A stretch of 64,000 nucleotides of DNA from Armigeres subalbatus. Taxonomy: Eukaryota > Arthropoda > Insecta > Diptera > Culicidae. The notes beneath the pieces are model-generated. The model saw only the letters and a list, made by a program, of their open reading frames with translations, did no database searches and was not told the DNA's origin. Positions 56,207 through 64,000 of this stretch are shown one piece after another. A program made the translations under genes and the position numbers. Position 1 is the stretch's first letter; the number at the start of each line of letters is the position of its first letter. The stretch lies in the NCBI RefSeq assembly GCF_024139115.2, contig NC_085140.1, positions 20,765,003-20,829,002 of the forward strand, written 5' to 3'.

Positions 56207-58948
56207 TTGGAACAAATTCACATGATACCCATGCTTCATTCTTCGGCAACTTTCAACATAATCACTCGCAGAAATTACTTAAACTACAATTATGACTTTT
56301 CTGACTGTGGCAGCCAAAATCTGGAGAACGGACGGGTAATAACAGTAAAATTTGAGCAGCAAAAATGTTTAACGTCATATATGCACGACATACTACGATC
56401 CTTTTCAACCAGGCTAGTTCGGAATGTTGCTGAAATTGTGAAACCCACAGAACTCCGTGATCTCACCGAGGTGAACATAACTGAGATCCTCGACACCCAT
56501 GTACAGCGGTTGAGTGCTCTTGCTAAACGACTGCAACGTTATGGAGAATGTTCAAAGAGGAAAGAGCAAAATCGAATGTTCAACATCAACGAAAGGGAGT
56601 TCTACAACCACATCCGAAACGACAAAGCCGACTTTGGCTTGGGCCTTCCGGAGATTGGAGAAGTCACGCAGTTTTGGTCCAATCTATGGGAGAACCCCGT
56701 CATACACAACGGCGATGGGGTGTGGATGGCAGAAGAAGAGCAATATTGTGGTGGAATTGGAGACATGACCGCTATCAACGTGACCGCCCAAGACATACGT
56801 GAGGCTACTCGGTATACCAGGAATTGGGCTGCACCAGGACCCGATTTTGTGCATAATTTCTGGTATAAAAAACTCACAACAGTCCACGGGCGGATGGCGG
56901 AATGCTTCAACACGGTACTAGATAACACCGGGCAGCTACCAGAATTCATCACTAGGGGTGTCACTTATCTTCTGCCGAAGTATCGGAACACTTTGAACCC
57001 TGCCAAATACGACATACGACTGGCATACCCCTGGCATACGACTCAGTACCTCTTCTTAAGGTACTGCAGTTGTATAAAATAGACGGTAACGTCATCAGGC
57101 TAATGCAGCACGCTATGGGGATGTGGAGCACATCCCTACACATTACCGATGGAGAAAAGGTGTTTCGGTCCAGGACTCTCAGCATCAGGAGGGGCATATT
57201 CCAAAGCGATACCTTTAGTCCTCCATGGTTTTGCCTTGCCATGAACCCTCTTAGCAGAACTCTCAACCAACACAACTATGGCTATCATTTGAAGAGTGGG
57301 GAAAGGAGTAAAAACATTACCCACACCTTCTTTATGGACGACTTGAAGCTGTTTACGGAATCTTTGGAGAAGCTGCACCAATTGCTGCACATCCGGATGC
57401 AGTTTGGTATCGATAAATGGCGATCCATACATCTACATCGGGGTCACCTGGTGGACGCCGGCAGTTTCCGCGTCAACGACTAGGAGGAGATTCGAAACAT
57501 GGTTAAAGGCGAAACGTACAAGTTCCTAGGTTTCCTGCAACTTAAAGGAATTCGCCATACGATGATTAAGAAAGAGCTGCAGGAAAAGTTCTTGCATCGT
57601 GTCAACGGTATTTTGAAGAGCTTTTTGTCGGCAGGCAACAAGGTGAAGGCGATAAACACGTTTGCCGTGCCCTTGTTGTCATACAGTTTCGGGGTGGTGA
57701 AGTGGACCAAGACTGACTTGGGGGAGTTAGAACGAGCAGTACGAGTGGCGTTCACTAAGCATCGCATGCGCCATCCAAAATCGGCCATTGAGAGAGTCAC
57801 CCTGCCACGTACAGTAGGCGGAAGAGGCGGCACCGATATACAAACACTATGTGTTTCCCAGATCCAGCAGTTGCGAAGATACTTCGTGGAAAGCCAGAAT
57901 CGCCACGAAATCTATCGAGCTGTGAGTGAAGCTGACCACGGATTCAGTGCCCTGCATCTGGCGCAGAAGGACTATCAGCTGAATTGCGACATCAAATCTG
58001 TCGACGAGATGATCGCATCGTGGAAGCAGAAGGAGTTGCATGGGACGCATCCCCATCAACTGGAGCTGGAATATATCGACAAAGCGGCGTCGTGGCTGGT
58101 GCCGGGTGAACTTTTCTCAGAAACAGAAGGATTCATGGTAGCCATCCAGGACCGGGTAATTGCGACGAAGAACAGTTACTATCGGCACTACATATTGCAC
58201 GAAAACTGGAAGTGGAAGGAAGGAAGTGCAATTCAGTAGGAGAGACGATCGTGCATATCTTGTCCGGGTGTTCAGCCTTAGCTAATTCAGCCTATTTCGG
58301 TCGTCATAACGAAGTAGCCAAGATTGTGCACCAACAGCTTGCTTTAAAGCACAACTTGGTTAATCAGTTTGTCGCCTACTACAAATATGTGCCTGTCCCG
58401 GTTCTGGAAAATAGTTTCGTGAAGCTGTTCTGGGATCGCGAGATCATAACGGATGTCCTCATTCGTGCCAATTGCCCCCATATTGTGGTCTACGACAAAA
58501 GGATGAAGCGGGTAACCCTCATCGACATTGCTGTACCGCTAGACCATAATGTCCAAACAACATTCTCCAACAAGATAACGAAGTACCACAACTTGGCGGA
58601 GGAGTTGAAGCAGATGTGGCACCTGGAGGACGTGCGTATAATTCCGGTTGTTATCTCTGCAACCGGAGTCGTCCCGAAATCTCTTCTGAGATCCTTAGGA
58701 GAGCTGGAACTATCGCATAACCTCCATAGCATCCAAAAACAGTGGTTCTTGGAACTTGCAGTATTGTAAGAAGGTCCTGAACCACCATAACTAATACATC
58801 CGGTGCAAACGTTTATTATAGGATTTTAAGTCAATCGGCGAATGAGATCCACAGAGCCTAATCCCCTATGGCATTCAGATTGCTCGGGGTAGGTGAAAGT
58901 TCCCAGCACGCTTGCTGAGGAAGTGCCAAAACTCTATAATAAAAATAA
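56207..58948 (+). pseudogene. R4/Dong-clade retrotransposon: RT and restriction-like endonuclease, broken
   Basis: The N-terminal part has KRLQRYGECSKRKEQNRMF, FYNHI, VTQFWSNLWENPVIHN, RNWAAPGPDFVHNFWYKKLT and FITRGVTYLLPKYRNTLNPA. A deletion then removes the next RT region up to motif A, and reading resumes after a frameshift with AYDSVPLLKVLQLYKIDGNV, RGIFQSDTFSP (usually GDT) and the catalytic FMDDLKLF. An in-frame stop lies at 57481-57483, then YKFLGF, INTFAVPLLSYSFGVVKWT and GGRGGTDIQTL. After a frameshift near 58210 the C-terminal zinc-like motif ETIVHILSGC with RHN leads to the nuclease core. The untranslated end runs to about 58948. Such elements use a PD-(D/E)xK nuclease for target cutting; here PD reads PH. 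Confidence 0.85.
58212..58769 (+). pseudogene. C-terminal restriction-like endonuclease of the R4/Dong element
   Basis: This frame holds KCNSVGETIVHILSGC followed by RHNEVAKIVHQQLA, then WDREIITDVLIRANCPHIVV, YDKRMKRVTLIDIAVPLDHN and an alpha-helical tail. In the R2/R4 group a C-x2-C-x8-H-x4-C knuckle precedes a PD-(D/E)xK fold. Here the first cysteine of the knuckle appears lost, and the PD reads PH, so cleavage is doubtful. It ends at a TAA (58767-58769). Confidence 0.85.
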
Positions 58949-59106
58949 ATAATCTAAACTAAAACTAAAAACACAACTCTTCTGATTATATCCGCAGACT
59001 GCTGACAAATTCAAAGTTTGCAATCTTTACACTTGACCGTAGATAGGCAAATAGAATTTAATGAATCAATGAATTTAATCCGAATACAAAAATCTTCCAT
59101 TTTTCA
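58949..59106. other. No feature; A-rich flank
   Basis: CTAAACTAAAACTAAAAACA follows the R4-like element's end; TAA-rich targets are usual for Dong-type elements (known for the clade). Confidence 0.35.
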
Positions 59107-59280
59107 TTTCTGAATACACTCACGACATGCAGTGCATCGAAAAAGGCATCTGATATGCAAATGATCAGGTTCGAAGGCGAACGCTCCATGACAAATTCCT
59201 TTGAAGGTGTTGCATAAGCGTTTTGTATAGCCCGCTCCTACTAAGGTGCGACCAGCATAACAGTTATTCGACTTTAAAAC
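59107..59280 (-). CDS. Possible terminal exon of a small cysteine-rich protein
   Basis: On the minus strand a frame ending at 59104-59106 contains seven cysteines in about 55 residues: SNNCYAGRTLVGAGYTKRLC, then a two-cysteine spacing through NTFKGICHGAF, and a dense C-terminal cluster IRCLFRCTACRECIQK before the stop. A T-rich tract followed by TTTTAAAG just before the SNNC codons would serve as a splice acceptor, so the exon may begin at about 59272. The alternative ATG reading starts at 59310 and has no signal peptide. Spaced cysteines suggest a secreted disulfide-bonded protein, but I recognise no family. No upstream exon is identified. It lies outside all repeats noted here. Confidence 0.35.
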
Positions 59281-59310
59281 TACTAAATTAAAGTTGTATG
59301 CATAATGCAA

Positions 59311-60419
59311 AAACGATTCAATAAAAAAAAAATCAGCTTAAAATAAAAAAAAAGTCGTTGCGTATCGTCAAATTTTAGGCCGTGTCTTTTCGCCAGGCAA
59401 AAGTGTATTATCGCAAATCCCTAATTTCCCTTCTATGTACAACATCAATTTTACAGATCTATTTGTTATTCTTTATTGTTAGGATTTTTTTTTAACAAAT
59501 GTTAATCTCAACGTTAGCCGCGACAATATCCTCAACATCAACGTTTGTATCGTCAATAGGTTGCAGTTAGCTCGTACGCAGAAATATACGTCGATCAAGG
59601 AATCGGATATTTTCTCATTCCGTTTCAATCGTAACTGTAATAATGGTATCAAATCAGTAACTGCTTCAACACAATGTATAAAAAATCACCACCACTTAGA
59701 CTAAGTGCCCCCGAAAGAAGGTAATCATCTTTAAGCTGCAATCGCCCCAACATTGTTTAGTCGAATGTGTCTCGCCTTTTGTTTAATTCAGCTATCGATT
59801 CATGAGTTCGGTGCCCACCAACTACTAGCGCCCTTTGACGGGTACTAACTCGGTCAACTGCACGGACCTGCGCACACCATATGCCTTTCAATATATTTCA
59901 TGACGAACCCGACGATCGTTTCCTCAGGATTGGTTAAATGTTCAAATAAAATAATTACCTGATCTATCATAAGAGTTTAGCACAACTGGTAATATATCCG
60001 TTAGACGGCAAGAATAGTACTTCCTAATCCATGGAGGGTCAGCTATTTGCTCCGAATGGTAATTAAAGCTTCTTTCCAAAGCACGATGCGCTGAAGATTT
60101 ACAGTTCGGCTACAGCAGTCAACCTCCTAAAGCTAACGATATTGGTCACATCATCTAAACTTACTTAAAGAGTAAACACAACATCAAATTTCCACCTCGT
60201 TCTGGTGGCTCTCACTCGTGTGCATCCACATAAACAAACGCAATCTCTCCAAAATCCGCGGTCGGCTTTCACTTTCTATTCTTGGTTTCAGATCAATAAT
60301 GGCAAATAATTAACATCCGCCTAGTTTTCCCCAGCACTTCCCGTGGTGAATCTTTTTGTAACTCCCTGACAATCAACACCACCTCCTACACGTACCCAGA
60401 TGTAGGAAAAAGCGGGACG
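59311..60419. other. No gene recognised
   Basis: Unique-looking sequence without open frames of note. If the cysteine-rich frame is an exon, an upstream signal-peptide exon would be expected on the minus strand within or beyond this stretch; I could not pinpoint one. Confidence 0.35.
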
Positions 60420-60880
60420 TGTGCGAGATCTTCTTCCGAGTTGCTCAAGTAATCTTCGAACAAGATCTTCCTCTAATTGCGGCTGGAGAGAGACGAGACG
60501 TGTAGAGTACCGTCGTCGTTGTTGTCGTCGTCGCCGCTGCCGTCAGTGGCCTTATTCTACAGTTGTAACAGCACTTGCGAACAACAACAGGGCAGACCAC
60601 ACTTGCAACCGCGACCGCGTGAAGATTACAACTGAATCGGGAGAGCATCCTCCTGGCCTGTTTTGGTCGGTCGACCCACTGACTGGGTTTCCACCAGCGT
60701 GGCACGAGATCGGAAAACTGCTGCTCTGGAATTTGTGCGTCAGAATGTTGGGATGGCGGGAAAACCGGCCAACTCTCCGATGGCGCCCCGGTGTGGAAAC
60801 TGAGAATCGGAGAGCGAGCCGCACAGCTGATTCACCCACCCAGACGCCGGAGCGGGAAATCATATGGATAATGTAAACGA
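60420..60880. other. GC-rich block with CGTCGTCG/GCCGCTGCCG repeats, no gene assigned
   Basis: This is the most GC-rich block of the window outside retrotransposons. Frames stay open on both strands (60421-60876 plus, 60552-60863 minus) because of composition, and they read arginine-rich or low-complexity sequence. It resembles an insect 5' untranslated exon or promoter-proximal region, but no TATA, initiator or downstream coding exon supports that. Confidence 0.3.
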
Positions 60881-61301
60881 TGATGACGACAAGGAAAAGT
60901 TTGTACGTAGTGAAGAAAGGGACGGACCGTGTTGGAAGTGAGCGAGATGGAAATGGGTTTCCATCGGGTGGGAAAGCTTTTCCAAAGCGAGAGCGAAAGC
61001 TTTCCTATAGTTAGGAGAAAAACAGCCGAAGTAACCTTGACTGTGAGAGTCACACGCCACAAGCGGAAATCCTTTGGAACAGGTCGTTGTCCATCAGGCG
61101 CAGTAATTGTCGGTGGAATGCTGCATCGTAGGGATTGTTTAAAAGCGGTACGTTCAATGGATGTTTACTTTCTGCAGATACATTTGGATCAGTTGTTGCT
61201 CTGGGGATGAGGTTCAGAAATGCCAGGTGATTTATTTTTTATTTTACTATCAAAAAGTGGAACTTGATTTTTTTAAATCAATGAAAAAATAATAGAAAAA
61301 A
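60881..61301. other. No gene recognised
   Basis: Moderately GC-rich up to 61210, then AT-rich. Overlapping frames of about 90 codons lack domains. Confidence 0.4.
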
Positions 61302-61545
61302 TACTCCCAACCAGCGAATAGCAAATTTAAATACAGTTCTGTATTGAATCCAAAATCTGTATAAAATTTTGGCATATACAAATTTTGGAACATTTTAATA
61401 TATACAATCATTGTATTGAAATCTTACAATTTTGTATCAGTTTGAAACAGAACCTGTATTAAAAAACTTACATTTTTTTTAAACTTCACAGATTCTGGAT
61501 ATGCCAATATATTATACAGAATTATAGAATTTGTTTTTGTGTGTA
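61302..61545. mobile_element. MITE related to 23831-24103, copy 2
   Basis: It starts TACTCCCAACCAGCG, has AAATACAGTTCTGTATTG and many TTGTAT/ATACAA motifs, and ends TTTGTTTTTGTGTGTA. The ends are more diverged than in copy 1. Confidence 0.45.
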
Positions 61546-61704
61546 TACATATATTTTAATATTAACCAACAAAGTTTTGCTACTCTTTAAACTCAGTTTT
61601 CTGCAATCAAAAATAGGTGTTTCTAACCTTTCGCCTTTTCTGATTTTTACTCATTGGCCATTGGTAGTATGGAGTTGCCGCGATGCAGTTCAAAAACGCT
61701 TTCG

Positions 61705-62046
61705 TTAGGGTTCCCTTCTTCTTCTTCTTCTTCTTTTTCTTCTTCTTCTTCTTCTTATTGGCATTACATCCCCACACTGGGACAGAGCCGCCTCGCAGCT
61801 TAGTGTTCATTAAGCACTTCCACAGTTATTAACTGCGAGGTTTCTAAGGCAAGTTACCATTTTTGCATTCGTATATCATGAGGCTAACACGATGATACTT
61901 TTATGCCCAGGGAAGTCGAGACAATTTCCAATCCGAAAATTGCCTAGACCGGCACCGGGAATCGAACCCAGCCACCCTCAGCATGGTGTTGCTTTGTAGC
62001 CGCGCGTCTTACCGCACGGCTAAGGAGAGCCCCTCTTAGGGTTCCC
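61705..62046 (-). mobile_element. tRNA-derived SINE (Feilai-like) with expanded CTT tail, minus orientation
   Basis: The body (61716-62035) is the reverse complement of the SINE at 16544. The B box GGGAATCGAACCC is near 61960, and the tail is expanded into about 40 bases of CTT repeats (61714-61755). TTAGGGTTCCC is duplicated perfectly at 61705-61715 and 62036-62046. The body is highly similar to the other complete copies, with no large deletions. Confidence 0.93.
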
Positions 62047-62926
62047 GATGAAAACAAAACCCATTCTTCCTGTGCGCGTGCAAGAGATAGATTACTAACC
62101 GTCAGCAAACTCTATTGTTCTTTGAGCGAACTTCTGGTTCGACGACGTTCCAGCGGTAGATGATCTAAGCAGGCTTTGCGCGCATTTTCATTTTTCGTTT
62201 TCACTGATTTTTTCATGGTTTGGCTGGTGCTAGGAGTGCAGGCCAGATACTGCAGAGTACGCTACCCAAGTAACAATTTCAAGGCTGCATGGATTTATTC
62301 AAGTTTTTTAACGGTTTTATCGCTGCTTTGTTCAATGCTGCGAGATCAGCTTCATTCGAAGACTTATAGCTATCTTAAAAACCGTAATAAAACGCTCAAT
62401 AAATCCACAAACGTCAAATATCTCATGAGCTTATTAGAGGTGTAATGATTATCCTGAGGACTTCAATAAAACCAATTTTAAAAACACTCATAAAGACGGA
62501 TATATTGGTCATGGACTTGTCTTACGCATAACCTAAATAAAACTTAGTAGTTTTCAAAAGGTTTAAAATGGCATTGTTCAAGAGCATAATGTTAATGTTA
62601 AATTTCATGAACTATGGTCATTCGAATGGCTAAAACCAAATGTTTTTTCCTCAAATATCTTAAACAAAGAAAACATTAAACACAATATTCCCCACTGATC
62701 GGTCGTTTATTCAAAATATTGTTGGTTATTAACAATAAAATCCATTGGTCAAATTCCACTCCTGATAATGGAACGATAATAAAAATAAAATAAACTAAAG
62801 GAGCGTGTTTTCTTACTACCGGCAAATGAAAATGGTATAAATACGAATACGCAACAAATGGTAAGATAAACACGATTTGAGATGTTCTTCTGCTGCTGCT
62901 GGAAGCATAAGTTCTATTCAATTTAT
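62047..62926. other. No gene recognised
   Basis: AT-rich sequence. The 130-codon minus frame at 62676-63068 runs into the MITE and is not credible. Confidence 0.4.
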
Positions 62927-63362
62927 CATGGACCGGGTAGCTTTCAATGCGAACAAAAGATATTTTAGTTACTAGATAAAGATTGTCGCTTCGGTTCCAT
63001 TTGTTCTGCTGTCCGGAACATGTTGGGTACCAAGCTGTCAAATCGTATGGATTTTCCTTCTTTGACATTTAGCTCCCCTATCCTCGCCAGCAAAAGATGT
63101 TCCGGACAGCGACGACAGCGACAATCTTTATCTAGTAACTAAAATATATTTTATGCGAACACTTTTAAATTTAAACCTCGTTGGCTCGAATCGAACATCG
63201 TTCATATTAAAAATGGTTCAAACGTCATTCAGCAAGTGGGATAGCAAAAATAAAAATTAAACATCGATAAACGAAACGCATAATCAAAACAAAATAGCAG
63301 AGAGTAAATTAACCTTGTTAATTTGAATGAAGTGCCGTTTAAATTAACGGGGGTTCACAGTT
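62927..63362. mobile_element. Second copy of the GGACCCCCG MITE, split by another MITE
   Basis: CATGGACCGGGTA followed by AATGCGAAC, and after the inner MITE ACTTTTAAATTTAAACC, AACATCGTTCATATTAAAAA and GGTTCAAACGTCATT, align with 36367-36657. It ends AATTAACGGGGGTTCACAG. The inner 198-bp MITE was inserted near its left end, which establishes their relative age. Confidence 0.65.
62955..63152. mobile_element. hAT-like MITE, 198 bp, copy 2
   Basis: The same 198-bp element as 38355-38552, with only about two differences (CCCTTTG versus CCATTTG, and ATATCTTTT versus ATATATTTT). ATGCGAAC is duplicated perfectly at 62947-62954 and 63153-63160. Confidence 0.95.
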
Positions 63363-63467
63363 CGGATTTGGTTCTATTCCCTATCTTCTCACGGCACGGT
63401 AAATGTTAAATTTGACAGGTCTTTGTATTTTATTGGAATAAGGAAAACTTTTCAATAATATTAGGTA

Positions 63468-63938
63468 GGGGAACTGTACCGGTTTTGGCCATGTTCCTAA
63501 TTTGGTCAATTTTGCGAATAACTCCAAAAATAAAAAAGAAAAATATATTAAGCTCTTTCAGTGGAATGTATTAAACCGTCTAAGACGAATTAAGTACTGT
63601 CCATTTAATTCCACCAGTTAATTTTCGTTATCTTTGCAGATACGTATTTCGACCAGTCGAGTCAAGTACAAGACACTGAAGACGACCACACAGTTGTGGT
63701 CGAAATACGTATCTGCAAAGATAACGAAAATTAACTGGTGGAATTAAATGGACAGTACTTAATTCGTCTTAGACGGTCCAAAAATAAAACAATTCGCGAG
63801 GGTTTTATTAGTCCCAACAAGAGGTATATCCTTCATGATTCAACGCTGCTTTCAACTGATTAATTATTTTGGAAAAATATGTTTTTTCAGGGTTGGCCAA
63901 ATTAGGCACTAAGTTGGCCAAAACCGGTGCACTTCCCC
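63468..63938. mobile_element. TA-flanked MITE with GGGGAACTGTACCGG ends, 471 bp
   Basis: GGGGAACTGTACCGGTTTTG at the left and CAAAACCGGTGCACTTCCCC at the right are inverted ends of about 25 bp with two mismatches. TA lies on both sides (63466-63467 and 63939-63940). A palindromic repeat (63540-63777) sits inside it. A frame on the minus strand at its right end is part of the element and not a gene. Confidence 0.8.
63575..63777. repeat. 81-bp perfect inverted repeat with 41-base loop
   Basis: 63575-63655 and 63697-63777 are perfect reverse complements across 81 bp, starting ACCGTCTAAGACGAATTAAG. The loop contains the start of the smaller hairpin CGACCACACAGTTGTGGTCG, which overlaps the right arm. 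A related half copy is at 20153-20305. Confidence 0.95.
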
Positions 63939-64000
63939 TATCCATAGTTGTGGGAATACTAACTGAACATTTGGTTGATAAACTGGCCAAGCTTCCGTGG
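63939..64000. other. Window end, nothing assigned
   Basis: Too short to assess; a minus-strand frame continues beyond the MITE by chance. Confidence 0.4.

Noticed and set aside
60421..60876. 151-codon open frame
   Set aside because: GC-rich composition and CGT/CCG repeats keep frames open on both strands; there is no domain, and the arginine-rich reading looks non-biological.
61607..61810. Lysine-repeat protein on the minus strand
   Set aside because: It translates the CTT tail of the SINE.
1..64000. piRNA cluster or endogenous viral element
   Set aside because: Dense old transposons are compatible with a piRNA cluster, but sequence alone cannot show it. I found no convincing viral polymerase, capsid or glycoprotein motif outside the retrotransposons.

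Overview
The window looks like non-genic (intergenic or deep intronic) DNA from a mosquito, most probably Aedes. This is inferred from its repeats: tRNA-derived SINEs with a GAA-rich tail that resemble Feilai, an RTE-clade retrotransposon of the JAM1 type, a Jockey-clade element resembling Juan, an R4/Dong-clade element, small Helitrons ending in CTAG, and many short inverted-repeat elements. I see no intact host protein-coding gene, no rRNA or tRNA gene, no CRISPR array and no bacterial operon. Species and family names rest on recognition, not on a search.

Layout. 0-7.3 kb: AT-rich DNA, a GGCCGAA-rich DNA element (2435-3289), two tandem-repeat fields, a dead reverse-transcriptase fragment and a 300-bp dispersed repeat. 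7.3-16.5 kb: mostly unrecognised sequence, with relic open frames, a tRNA-like repeat, a 97-bp tandem duplication and a repeat with CTTTCTCGT ends. 16.5-18.6 kb: a complete SINE followed by a 5'-truncated RTE copy. 20-28.3 kb: dense DNA transposons, namely a GGCCGAA field, two Helitrons, a 718-bp foldback, a 1495-bp hAT-type element filled by a 23-bp minisatellite, a 425-bp element with 8-bp target duplications and a TA-flanked hairpin element. 28.3-45.8 kb: lower repeat density, a SINE, a foldback with a hammerhead-like motif, several MITEs, a ~160-bp tandem array, a possible exon and weak promoter candidates.

45.8-53.7 kb is a nested insertion. An RTE element is split by a 4.55-kb Jockey-clade element on the opposite strand, bounded by a 16-bp target duplication and ending in about 30 A residues. 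56.2-58.9 kb holds a broken R4/Dong element with reverse transcriptase and a C-terminal restriction-like endonuclease. At 59.1-59.3 kb the minus strand has a short cysteine-rich frame that may be a terminal exon. 61.7-64 kb holds another SINE and nested MITEs, including an 81-bp perfect inverted repeat.

Many elements are marked by target-site duplications read directly from the sequence, and several insertions have a related uninterrupted copy elsewhere in the window. All autonomous elements are disabled by stops, frameshifts, deletions or lost catalytic residues. I did not find a convincing undescribed biological system. The most interesting leads are the cysteine-rich exon, the hammerhead-like motifs, the minisatellite inside the hAT element, the near-identical 198-bp MITE pair, and the coincidence between an RTE deletion and the Jockey insertion site.
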